A stretch of 64,000 nt of DNA from Hyaloscypha bicolor E (Eukaryota; Ascomycota; Leotiomycetes; Helotiales; Hyaloscyphaceae). The position numbers and the translations under genes were made by a program. Shown one piece after another: positions 43,482 through 53,548 of this stretch (the first letter of the stretch is position 1; each line of letters starts with the position of its first letter). Location of the stretch: the NCBI RefSeq assembly GCF_002865645.1, contig NW_020194685.1, positions 1,440,807 to 1,504,806 of the forward strand. The letters run 5' to 3'. The notes under the pieces were generated by a model, which made no database searches, was not told where the DNA came from, and saw only the letters and a list, made by a program, of their open reading frames with translations.

Positions 43482-44990
43482 ATGCCACTCTTCGCCCTTC
43501 CCCTCGCCCCCTCCTCAACGACCTCACACTTCCAACCCACAAACACACGTGTCCCCCTCCAAACCTCCCTCCCAATCCGCAAGCGCAAACGCCGCCCCTC
43601 ACCTTCGCCCGGTCCATCCTTGTCCGAAGACGACCACGACCACGACCACGACAACGAGCTCCCAGCATCCACAAACCCGCTGAGTCTTACGCCGAATGAG
43701 ATAGCACAGTATAAGGTTGCGGGACTGAGGCTTGATGAGGAGATTCCGGGGGTGAAGGGGTGGCCGCATCGAGGTTTAGGGCCCGCGAGGGCAGCGGAGG
43801 GGAAGCAGGATTGGAAGGGAAAGGTTAAAGAGAAATCGCACATTTTGCAACATGGAGAGGGAGTGGATGGCGAAGGCGGAGAGGTCAGGAAGATCGGAGC
43901 GGACAACGGGGAGGAGGGGATAAAAGAAAAGAGAGCAGAGAGAGGACCAAGATTACGATTACAGCATCTCAGTGTCCTAATGACTATATTACAGCGGTGT
44001 TTACTGGAGGGCGACATAAGCAGAGCGAGTCGTGCGTGGGCGATGTTGATTCGGGCGCAGGTTGGGGGACGGGGGGTGGATTTGAGGGGCAGTGGGTATT
44101 GGGGTATTGGGGCTGAATTGCTGATTCGGAGTCTGGAGAGGAGGGGTAAGTACTCTTATGATGAGGAGAGTGAGGGCGAGGGAGAGGAAGGGGGAGGGGA
44201 ACAGATGTGGGGCAGTAGGGAGGGTCTGGAGAAGGCGAGGGATTATTATGAGAGGTTGATTCTGCAGCATCCGTATAAGAGGCAGTTTGACGGGAGTGTG
44301 AGCGCGTTGGACTTTTGGCCTGTGTTGGTCGGCTGTGAGGTTTATGGGATTCAGTTTGAGCAGAATGAGGAGTTGAGGAGGATTACTAGGGAGGCAGAGG
44401 AGGATGAGGGTGGAGAGAGAAGTGAGAGTCAGAGCGAAGAATCTGAAGAGGATGCAAAGGATGCAGAGGACGAGGAATTTGGTATGGATGCTGCATTTGC
44501 CGCAGAGCAGAGGAGGAAATCTCGCCGGATGAGACGGAGGGCGGAGAGAAGGTGGACAGAGAGAGACGAGATTCGGAAGACGGCTCTGACGGCTTCAGAG
44601 AAGATCGCTGCCAGACTGGACGACCTGATGACAACTCCTCCATATTCTGACAGCCACAACTTGCTTCGACTTCGAGGAATGATCGCACTTTATATTGGCC
44701 ATCTGAGTGTTCCAGCACCGCCTCCGGATGAGACAAACGAAGATAATGAGGGAGAAGGCCTCGAGAGAAGCCGACGATTGAGAAGCGCTGACAAGAACAT
44801 GGAGCGTAGGTTTTTATTCAGCCAACGGGTCGGCGACCATGAGCGTGGGAAGAAGAAGCATAAAGAGGAGCAAGAGCGAGCAAAGAAGCTCTTTGACAGG
44901 ATCGCGAGAGAAGGAGGGGATATCGAAGATATCAAGCTGCCCCTGGAACAGGACGAAGATCCAGTGGAGTTCTATGACGCGGAAAGATAG
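43482..44990 (+). CDS. RRN11: Rrn11-like RNA polymerase I core-factor subunit
   Basis: One exon of 502 aa starting MPLFALPLAP; the ATG at 43482 has an A at -3, and an in-frame ATG 30 codons upstream is less likely. A basic, proline-rich N-terminus with a DHDHDHD run is followed by RLRLQHLSVLMTILQRCLLE and GDISRASRAWAMLIRAQVGG, then YWGIGAELLIRSLERRGK. Further on are ALDFWPVLVGCEVYGIQ, long acidic and basic low-complexity stretches, and a C-terminal coiled region. The helical 'LLxxGDxxRAxRAWxxLIR' block is what I associate with fungal Rrn11, which with Rrn6 and Rrn7 recruits Pol I to rDNA. The assignment is by pattern memory, and a TPR-like nuclear protein remains possible. Long antisense frames here are compositional shadows. 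Confidence 0.55.
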   Translation: MPLFALPLAPSSTTSHFQPTNTRVPLQTSLPIRKRKRRPSPSPGPSLSEDDHDHDHDNELPASTNPLSLTPNEIAQYKVAGLRLDEEIPGVKGWPHRGLGPARAAEGKQDWKGKVKEKSHILQHGEGVDGEGGEVRKIGADNGEEGIKEKRAERGPRLRLQHLSVLMTILQRCLLEGDISRASRAWAMLIRAQVGGRGVDLRGSGYWGIGAELLIRSLERRGKYSYDEESEGEGEEGGGEQMWGSREGLEKARDYYERLILQHPYKRQFDGSVSALDFWPVLVGCEVYGIQFEQNEELRRITREAEEDEGGERSESQSEESEEDAKDAEDEEFGMDAAFAAEQRRKSRRMRRRAERRWTERDEIRKTALTASEKIAARLDDLMTTPPYSDSHNLLRLRGMIALYIGHLSVPAPPPDETNEDNEGEGLERSRRLRSADKNMERRFLFSQRVGDHERGKKKHKEEQERAKKLFDRIAREGGDIEDIKLPLEQDEDPVEFYDAER

Positions 44991-45385
44991 CCACCTCCGT
45001 TTAAATGGAACCATCGATCAGACTTCTTTTCCAAGTACCAAAAGCTTGATATTTAACCGTCTCTGCCAGGGGTTTAACCACAGTCGTGAGTCAAGATAGC
45101 TAACAGCAGATATTTTCACTGTAATGAAGCATTCATCTCTCCTTTTAAGATCATACATGATCTTGGCTTCACCTTGTGTATCTGGTCATTTTCACCCTCG
45201 CCGCCGGGCACCGCCTATGAATATGATACCATGCCATCCCTATATAAATAGCCATGAGATAAGGAGACGTGTACGAAAGACAGGTCTCGGACACGGGGCT
45301 TAAGCAGAACATCGAGTTTCTTTTGATTCTGAATTTGCGCTTAGAGAGGCAAAGGAAGGGGCAATGAATTTGCTTTGGAAGATAT
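44991..45385. other. Intergenic between converging genes
   Basis: 395 bases between the Rrn11-like gene (plus) and the hydrolase (minus). Only short unsupported frames are seen. Confidence 0.4.
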
Positions 45386-46245
45386 TTATGCGAGGCTTTT
45401 AAAAAATGTTTCAAGATGCTTCACCACATCATCTGGCGCTTCAACGCAATGCCAATGCCCAACGCCATTTAATACCTCGAGCTGTTTCTTGTCCTTTGAT
45501 GTTCCGCAGGCAGTCAAGATTGCCTCAGAGCCGGCAAGAGGTGCAGTCTTGTCCTCGGAGCCAACAAGAATGAGTAAAGGAACTTTGATGTTGCTATATT
45601 CTGGCTTGGAGGTCTTTGCAATCACGCTGCATAGAGATATGTAGCCTTCCGAGGATGTTCCGAGAATCAATGATCTGATGAAAGCGTGCTGGAGGGGACC
45701 AGCTTTCGATCCTGTTGCTCCTGTGGGAATGATGTTTGCAAGGGTTTCGAGTCCATCTATTTCGTTCTCATTATTACATTCTCTCTTCATTGGTGATGGA
45801 AAAGATACGAACCCTTCACAACAACTTCAATTCTCTTGCCAAAGACGCCCGCCAAAGCTGGGTCTGGATTGACAGGCCCAACCAGCACGACGCCTTTCAC
45901 TCGATCCGGATACTCAGCAGCAATATAGCTTACCACGATCCCGCCCATAGAGTGGCCGACTACCACGACTTTCTCTTGAACTTGGAGCGAATCGAGAACC
46001 GCCATTGCGTCTCTGGCGATGCTGGAAATGGTTTGCTCTGCCGTACCCAGCTCGGAGAGTCCCGAGCCGGGAGTATCGAGGGAAATGCACCGGGCTGTAG
46101 ATATCAGAGAAGGTGTGATGGTTTTGTAGAAACAAGAACTGGATCCTAGGCCGTGGATGAGGAGAGCTGTGGTCTTGGCAGGGGAGCCGTCATTCTGGTC
46201 GATGGTGTAGAAGAGCGATTTTCCATTAACTCCCACTGAAGGCAT
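45386..46245 (-). CDS. Alpha/beta hydrolase
   Basis: Two exons (46245-45813, 45756-45386) give 267 aa. The fold is complete: LLIHGLGSSSCFYK with the HG oxyanion motif, SLDTPGSGLSE, the nucleophile elbow VVVGHSMGGIV (Ser), VPLLILVGSEDKTAP (Asp) and LNGVGHWHCVEAPDDVVKHL (His). It resembles the 3-oxoadipate enol-lactonase / general esterase group in length and motif spacing. The substrate is not determinable; the ring-cleavage dioxygenase 5 kb away makes a role in aromatic breakdown conceivable, but the WSC pseudogene lies between them. The intron is 56 bases with a GTTCGT donor and an ATAG acceptor. No signal peptide is seen, so it is probably cytosolic. Confidence 0.88.
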
Positions 46246-46882
46246 TTCCGAAGATTCCTATCAATTACGAGGAAAAACAGAGGGGAGACTTGTCTTATCT
46301 AGGTTCTCTCCGTGGCTATAGAAAGAACGACGTTGGAGATGCTCCGCTTTTCCGTCTGCGAAGATCAATGATGTCACGAGGCCGTATATCTGCATGAGAA
46401 CAATGCCAACCGTCCTGGCTTGAGGTTTTGAGGAAGAGGTATATCTTTACTTCCTCAGATATACACACCTCCGACGATTGGCCAATTGCCAACAGAGGAA
46501 GCTGAAACACGTGAGTATTGACACGTGATCGTCCTAAGAGGTTACCTTAAGCTTCGCTGAGGCAGAGGCAGGGGTGGTTCATCCCTGTTATTGAATGCTT
46601 CTCCTGACTCCATAGATTCACAGTTACACGACCTCGAACCTATTAATCTACAACATCTCCACCCTTTCGCCTGGAAAATATCCTCCCATCTCGTCTATCA
46701 GATCGCGGCCTTAACGCTCCTGACTGCTCAGCATTAACTTTTCCAGAAGGAGAAGCAGAAGAAGCAAGAACCATCTCCTCCAAGCACGGAGATGTCATCG
46801 GAGAGTTAAAGAATTGGTCGGTACTTGCCCTCAGGCGAGCAGCCCGCCCACGATGCAGCGCAAATCCCATCATTCTACCATA
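46246..46882. other. Intergenic, upstream of hydrolase
   Basis: About 640 bases with two CACGTG sites near 46,508 and 46,522. Short frames lack support. Confidence 0.4.
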
Positions 46883-47011
46883 CTCTCCCCCCCCCCCCTA
46901 ATTAAATGTAACAGTGGGTCCCCGCAAAACCAGCCTGGCACGGTCCAGTTGCCATACCAAAAAACCCCTGCACTTGGACCCACTGTTACATTTATTTAGG
47001 GGGGGGGAGAG
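46883..47011. mobile_element. Foldback MITE flanked by TA (mariner type)
   Basis: 129 bases. The arms begin CTCTCCCCCCCC and continue to TAACAGTGGGTCC. The right arm ends GGGGGGAGAG. TA stands on both sides (46881-46882 and 47012-47013), as left by Tc1/mariner insertion. The loop is about 55 bases, with no coding capacity. Confidence 0.8.
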
Positions 47012-47062
47012 TAGTAGTAGATCGTGATAGCTGACAGCCAACCAGTGGTTTCATTGCAATTA

Positions 47063-47251
47063 CGAAGATTGTGGCGTAAAGTGACGGGATTACAGGGCAT
47101 AATTATATGCAGTCCACTAAATAGCCCTGTAAGGTCTCACTTGCCCCCTGAAGGGTATTTCGCTTAATTAATGAACGTTTAGGGGGGCTAAATCAGCTGA
47201 CCAAATTGATAATAAATGAAGATAATCCCGTCACTTATGCCGCAATCTTCG
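47063..47251. mobile_element. Second foldback MITE flanked by TA
   Basis: 189 bases with arms of about 30 bases (CGAAGATTGTGGCGTAAAGT and its inverse GCCGCAATCTTCG) and TA on each side. It lies 50 bases from the first MITE but has unrelated ends. Confidence 0.8.
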
Positions 47252-47253
47252 TA

Positions 47254-47662
47254 CAAAGCCGTCAATCCATCCAAACCATTGCAAAAGGCTTGAGGTCTCC
47301 AATATTGGCCACCCTAGGTCTGTGCCTTAGGATATGAGGATCGCATGGCCAGGAGTGCCAAAGAAAGGACGTCGCTGTGATCAACCGTCGCTAATCCAAG
47401 ATCCTACCTAGTGGTGACCTCCCGTCGTCAATGGCGTTTTGGTATTTGGCAGCATAGCATGCGGCTCCTTTTTCCCTCCTGGGGTGCCTCTTGCCAATGC
47501 TCTCTGGATCATGCCACATGTAGCGCCCAATGGCATGATAAGGGGGCCTGGCCGCAAGTGGCTTTTGCACTATATTCCTGCAGATGCAAGGTGCCTCCGT
47601 TTTGTGCATGAATCCTTAACCGCGGGCTTCAGCCGTCTGACTCGGAGCTCAATATTTCCGTT
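47254..47662. other. Intergenic or decayed start of WSC pseudogene
   Basis: About 400 bases; if the 5' part of the pseudogene was here, I cannot read it. Overlapping frames in two phases have no clear resemblance. Confidence 0.35.
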
Positions 47663-49593
47663 TTGGTCTTCTACGCCAAATCCAGTATTGCCTTTGTTGG
47701 TAGTAGGGGTCCCGCAGTCACACCTTCTCTGACTTGTACGCCCAATCCGGCTGCATTCGGTTCCGGGACTGTTGGTGCCTCATCACCGCTTACGATCACT
47801 TGCAAAGCAGGCACAGCTATCACCATGAAGTACTGTACCTCTAACCTAGCCATATGGTCTTGCCTGAACTCGTCGCTGCCAACAGCAGTTGCATCTGGAG
47901 CCACATTCACCTTCCCGGTTACAATGGCTTTGACTCCAGTTGCGTTGGCGTACGCTCGGGATTACTAAAAGACTCAGGTTGCGCCCGGAAATATAGCCTC
48001 TCTGTTCAATCTTGCCTATACCGTTGGAATTGCCCCTAACACCGTCTATGCACTTCTCCTTAGCAATACAGTGATTGCCGCCGCAGGATACCTCGCTGCC
48101 AACGGACAGACGGTTGACTTCGGTGGGATTGTAATGGGCTCAGCCACGCAAGCCTCGACGAAAATAGTCACCCTTACAAACACGGAAAATCTGTTGTAAC
48201 TTTCACCGGCTTTGCTTTCCAAAACCCGCTCATTGCTCCGATGACATACACGAATATCACTGTTGCAGCCTCCAGAAACATCGGTACATACTATGCAGCA
48301 ACGGGTTCCCCGGCTGTTGGTTCAAGCTTAGCAGCGGGCGCATCGACAACTATCACAATGGCATTTACTCCTCATACGGCAGGAAGTACCTCGTCTCTGC
48401 TTAGCTTCTGGTCCAATGGTGGTTTCATCGATCTCTTGTTGACAAGCACTGCATCTGGTGTATTCTCATCCTCAATTTCGTCATCTGTTCGTTCCTCAAC
48501 ATCGTCGACGAAAGTTTTGAGCACACTCTCTACTGTAACAAACACGAAGTCGTCCTTTTCAGGCTCAATTTCCAGCACAAAGTCGCCCTCTTCCAGCTCA
48601 TTTTCCCGCACAAAAACTTCAACTTCAACTTCAAGTAGTGTTTCCCCTCCCCCCTTGGCCTCCGTAAGCACTCTCTCGACCACCTCAGCGTCTACAACCA
48701 AGACCAGCTCTTCAACACCCGGCTCAACCCTTAACCCTCTTGAGCCAGCGGCCATTGGCTCAGTTACGTCTATCGGATGTTACTATGACAACACCGGTGT
48801 CAACCCTGTCCGAAGCTTGACCAAGAACATCAAAGTTGACCCTGAAATGACTCTCGAAATGTGCGCTCAGAACCGCGCCGGTTATAACTTCTTCGGCGCT
48901 GAATACAGCAGCGAATATTACTGCAGAGACACTCCCAACACCTCTCCGAAGGCGTTAGAAACCGATTGTACTTCCTCCTGTGCTGGCAATCCTTCGGAAC
49001 TCTGTGGAATGAACAATCGACTCAACGTCTACAAGAGCATTGTCTATGTTCCTCCTCCACCACCACCTGCCCACGTTCCCCAAGTAGGAGGCTACCAGTG
49101 ACAAGGACGCCACCCAGCGTGCGTTGACGGGACCAAGATTTGCTAGCAATACGATGACTGTTGAGGCTTTCCAGACGTTCTTCGCTGGACAGACTGGTGG
49201 ATCTCTCCATTTCGGTGTCGAGTATGCTCGCGAATGTGAGTGAATTAAAAATTAATGGTTGATCATACCAGACATCAGTTTAGGTTACTGTGGCACCACG
49301 TTGTCTGCTGGATCTGCCAATACAACCGTCGGCGATTGCAAGATGTTGTGCTCGAGCAGTGGCTCTGAATTCTGTGGAGGCCCCTCTAGGTAAACTCCTT
49401 TCCCCTCATCTCAATTAAATAAATCGCTAACCATGAACGCAGGCTCGACATGTACTACCTTTATTCCGATGACAATGGCCAAGGCGAAAGTCTAACAGTG
49501 CATCAGACCGGAGTTCAGTTTAATTTAGTCAAGAAGACATGCAAGAGGTGGCAGAGTCTGGGGTTAGATGTTACGATTTTTCTGTTTAAATAA
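47663..49593 (+). pseudogene. Secreted WSC-domain protein, frameshifted remnant
   Basis: Homologous pieces appear in order but in different frames. First comes a beta-sandwich repeat (LTCTPNPAAFGSGTVG, LPTAVASGATFTFPVTM). A second repeat follows in another frame (VAPGNIASLFN, GQTVDFGGIVMGSATQ), and the next part in a third (KSVVTFTGFAFQNPLIAPM, then a Ser/Thr-rich linker and a WSC domain, GCYYDNTGVNPVRSLT to LCGMNNRLNVY). After another shift a second WSC domain is split by two good introns (ALTGPRFASNTMTVEAFQTF, CYCGTTLSAGS, EFCGGPSRLDMYY). Shifts fall near 47,965, 48,194 and 49,098. WSC domain 1 has YSSEYYCRD where ECYCG is usual. The 5' end is missing. In life it would have been a cell-wall or carbohydrate-binding secreted protein. 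Confidence 0.7.
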
Positions 49594-50910
49594 GATTTGA
49601 AAGATTTTGTCTTCATGTGTATTCCGATCCGCCCTTTGTTTTCCCAGCTCAACACCAGAGGCTGGTGTATAGATTGATATAGTAATGACCTGAGCGACTA
49701 TTCCGCCGAGAATACTGCTGGCCTTCTTCAGAGCCGCAAATTGCTGATTGACTGGTGAGTTTGATTCAAGTCGGTTCTTGTCAGTGCGCCGAGACTTCGC
49801 GGCCATTTCCGATCATTTTCATCTCCCTTTTCAAGCAAAAGCAGGCACCAAAAATCATGCCCATGTTTCTGGAAAATCTAATCTATCGAAGCAAAGATGT
49901 ACGTAAAACAATCTTGTTGTGTGTACTCCTGAGTTGAGTGCATGCTTTTGACGCATGTGTGAGAGGGGTGACATTGTTATTGGCTTGGAGAGTCTCGGCT
50001 AAGTTGGGTCTGCGTGGGAGAAATTTAGATGCCAAGAGGAGATGAGAGGTTTCAGTTGAGAAAAAGGAACGGGGACGCCTTGGGGAAGGGATGCTGCTGT
50101 GGCCGGATCTGGGCTAAAGGTTGTTTTGATTCAGAGAATTGGGAGACAGAGGGGGGTGGGGGGATGGAGAGTCGCAGGGAATTAGCGAGACGGAGAAAAG
50201 GGGCTTGCACGTGATTAGGTTGAAGTGGGGCTTTGTGTTGATATTTATTGAACAGGCTGATGCCACTACAACTCTGACATACCCCACAGCAACTCCGACA
50301 CAGGTTGTTGAGCCTATTTTATTAAATAAAAACGCAACCACATATCGGACCTTTATAGAAGCTTGTATATTGAATGCTCTAACTCTATTACACAAGTATA
50401 CTACACGTTATTTTTTAATTTAGAGGCGTGGTATTGTGCTATAAATTAATTTTACACGAGCTCGCCATATGAAGCGGCGAGTAGGATTTGATTTGGGGCC
50501 ATATCCGCAACCCCGCACCCGCATCCCCAAACAGCCGAGCGGCAAGTGCAGGGGTCGCGCGATGGCCCCTTCCGCACTCCTCACCACGAATATCAGCAAT
50601 TGTCCAACCACCCAGGCCACACACGTCGGCAAGCAAGATGACACTTCCTTCCAAGCGGCAGCCGCGAACAATTGTCCAGGTTCCCCTGGTTTCAACGCCC
50701 AGAGTAATTGGGCCACTCGGAAGCTTGCTGAGATGACGCCGGAAAGCTTCCAAGTATGACAGCATTCCAAAAAGACATATCGGGTAATGGACAACCTCGT
50801 GGGAAGGCCGAAGACCATCTCCTAACCGCCAGAACAAACTCTGTTAACAGCTAATTGACAGTACCATATCCTCTCAATCAATTGTCAAACTATCTATACA
50901 GAAGGACAAG
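49594..50910. other. Long intergenic stretch
   Basis: 1.3 kb. A minus-strand 80-codon frame starts at 49806 (MAAKSRRTDKNRLESNSPVN), and others lie at 50,420-50,840 on both strands. None resembles a known protein and several overlap. I list no gene here. Confidence 0.4.
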
Positions 50911-51964
50911 ATGGCCACGACGAACGGCAGTGCTAATGTGGCGGCTGACTCGAGATTCGATCCGACTTTCACACAGCATGTCATCGAGGCTATGGGCCCA
51001 AAGACGGCCCCACGGATGCGGCAAGTCATGGGTAGTCTGATCAGACATATCCATGACTTTGCCAGGGAGAACGAGCTTACGATTGACGAGTGGATGGCGG
51101 GGGTGGAGATGATCAATTGGGCAGGGAAGATGAGTGACAATAAGAGGAATGAGGGCCAGCTCATGTGCGATGTCATCGGGCTTGAGTCGTGAGTTGAGGC
51201 GCACCCACTTTAGTCGAGAGCAGGATGGCTGACCTCCCCCAGGCTCGTCGACGAAATCACATTTAAAAGAGCGGCAGAGACAACGGACGCAGCAACTGCA
51301 AGTGCCATTCTCGGCCCCTTCTTCCGGCACGATGCTCCTATACTCGAGAACGAATCCACAATCGTACATGGTGTCGATGACGGTGAAATCACGTACATGC
51401 ATGGCAAGGTGCTTGACTCGGTCACGAAAAAACCAGTAGCCGGTGCTTGGATCGATGTGTGGCAAGCGTCTACGAATGGGTTGTACGAGCAGCAGGACAA
51501 CGATCAGGTTGAACATAATCTCCGTGGCAAATTCAAGACGGATGACAATGGACATTATGGCTTTTACTGCTTGAGGCCCACACCCTACCCTGTCCCTTTC
51601 GATGGTACGGACATAACTCCAGATTGTTTGCATTGAGGGATGGCATTGACAAGATTCTAGGCCCTGCTGGGAAGCTGCTGCAGTTGTTGAATAGGCATCC
51701 CTTTCGACCTGCCCATATCCATTTGATTGTAAATCACCCGGATCTAAGTTGGACGCCAGCTAACTTCAATAGGTGCAACGAGAGGGGTACAAACCAGTCA
51801 CTACTCAGATCTTCGATCGTAGAGATCCATATCTTGAAAATGACTCGGTCTTCGCTGTCAAAGACTCCCTTATTGTGGACTTCACACCGCTGAAGGGCAA
51901 CCCGAAAGCAACGTTGGAACTCGAGTACCCAGTTCTTCTTGCTCCTCAAGGAGAGTCTCATTGA
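50911..51964 (+). CDS. Intradiol ring-cleavage dioxygenase (catechol/hydroxyquinol 1,2-dioxygenase)
   Basis: Four exons (50911-51188, 51243-51604, 51661-51728, 51773-51964) give 299 aa. The N-terminal helical dimerisation part ([37 protein letters not shown]) matches the catechol dioxygenase N domain. The core has [74 protein letters not shown] and VTTQIFD. It contains the tyrosine and HxH ligands of the non-haem Fe(III) site. The enzyme opens catechol, hydroxyquinol or similar rings between the hydroxyls to a muconate. The N-terminal part and overall length fit the hydroxyquinol branch, but catechol cannot be excluded. It is probably cytosolic. The third intron (51729-51772) is 44 bases, the shortest in this gene. 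Confidence 0.92.
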
Positions 51965-52462
51965 AAAGTATGGCAAAGAGCGTAATGTCGAGTGGATATA
52001 CATGTCTGATATCTGAGGTATGAGGTGGATCTTGGTTCCTCAAATATACTCAGTATCAATGACTTGTGACTGCTGAAAGATCTCGGATTCCTTGGTGTGA
52101 TCGAGTGTGTTTCCTGTACGAGTGTACGATGATTGGTTGATGTCACGTAATCTCATAGGGGCATTTAACATTCCTTTTGCATTCTTTTACTTCATTTGTC
52201 GGCGACTCGCCTACTTGGCGCACTTCACAGTATCATGCAACATGTAATATTCCGAAGCTGGACTATCTGTTGCCTTTTGTGTGATTGAGTATTATGAAAT
52301 TGGTCTTCACTGCTTCATTTCCTAATTATTACATGACCAAGAACCAGAAGTCATTCCCTATTCCGTGTTTTGTCCTTAAGCCAATTGTCACTCCTCAAAG
52401 GTTAACGTCAAGGAGTGGCGCGCGCGTTGGTCTTGAGCCTGTTCCTGGAGTAGAAGCAGATG
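51965..52462. other. Intergenic
   Basis: About 500 bases past the dioxygenase, into which the hypothetical minus-strand gene reads. No feature recognised. Confidence 0.4.
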
Positions 52463-53160
52463 CTATGTACCGTTGGAAAGATCATTCCTGTCGTAGTACT
52501 CCGATTTGGCGATATCGTATCCAGTCAAGGGATATCGAGGGTCTCTCCGTAGAGGGTATGGTGGAACGACCGCGTTCACTTCATCGCCAAGTCTTTTGTT
52601 TCTCACTTCCATTTGCTCGTGCCCGGGCATGCCTCTGATGAGTTCGTTGGTTACACCCAGGCCTAACTCCCAAGCAGTTTGCCACTTTCCGTAAGCAAGT
52701 TCTCGACGAGCAATGAAGTCTTGGAGAAGTGCAGCTTTCTCCGCCGCTCGATTTGACTTAGCCATCGAAACGACACACGAGGTGAGAAATAAGCCGAGCA
52801 TCCATGGTTATCACGTCTTTTGGCGTGAACTCCAGACTGCATCCAATCTCAGGCATGCAAAAGTCTCCACAGACGAACTCTCCAAAAGAGGTCGAGATGT
52901 CGAGTCTGAGGTCTGCATTCAGACCCCTGAGATTTCTGATTGTGTCCTTGTCAGCCTTTTGATAGCAATTCAGATCTGAGAGTCGACTGTTTGTGCTGGC
53001 GAGCTCTTCCCTCACCCATGGGAGGGCCCGAGGTTCACGATCAACAAACTCTCCGGTCTTCGGACCGATAGAAAACTTGAAGTGTGACAACTCCTTCTTG
53101 TAATGTTCATTCGACTTTGTGAGCTTCTCACCGTCCTTCGTCAGATGACTATATGCACCG
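52463..53160 (-). CDS. Hypothetical coiled-coil-like protein, exon structure unclear
   Basis: An open frame to about 53,160 encodes a charged helix (HLTKDGEKLTKSNEHYKKEL) followed by FKFSIGPKTGEFVDREPRAL, SRLSDLNCYQKADKDTIRNL and DISTSFGEFVCGDFCMPEIG. It ends at 52758 (RFDG). An overlapping frame then carries AAEKAALLQDFIARRELAYG to the stop at 52463. The two overlap around 52,758-52,801, so an intron or a shift joins them. An acceptor-like TTTTTAG just above 53,160 suggests further exons upstream. I recognise no domain. Confidence 0.35.
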
Positions 53161-53548
53161 CAACAGTGACGCTAAAAATTAGACGACCAAGGAAGGTCAC
53201 TAACCTATGCAATGAATGTGGCAACTCATCTGGCGCAGCGAAGAGAAGTACTAAAAAACCATACCTTTGTAGTTGTTCCGTAAGTTTCAATTTAGCTACC
53301 TTACCTTTTCCTGACACTTGTCATCAAAAGTTCACTCAAAATGCAGAGAATCAGGGAAGTGCCTGCCAGATGGTCATTTCAATTCTCCAATGTAATTCCT
53401 CAGCTGGACAATAGTCATCCGATGTCGTATCTGTATATGCAATAAAAACCCAAACCCAATATGAGACAATGAAAGATTCTACAGCAAGGTAAGGTATATT
53501 AGGCTCTTAGTCGCCAAAATCCAACAATGACACAAAGAAAACATCCAA
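53161..53548. other. Intergenic or unresolved upstream exons
   Basis: About 390 bases where upstream exons of the hypothetical gene may lie. I could not place them. Nothing else is seen. Confidence 0.35.

Noticed and set aside
43414..44736. Several minus-strand open frames opposite the Rrn11-like gene
   Set aside because: They come from GAG/GGA-rich coding sequence read backwards as Ser/Pro/Leu-rich protein, and the plus strand is one continuous 502-residue frame with structured segments.
47391..47732. Separate gene between the MITEs and the WSC pseudogene
   Set aside because: Overlapping frames in several phases, none with a recognisable domain, signal peptide or splice pattern. At most a decayed 5' part of the pseudogene.
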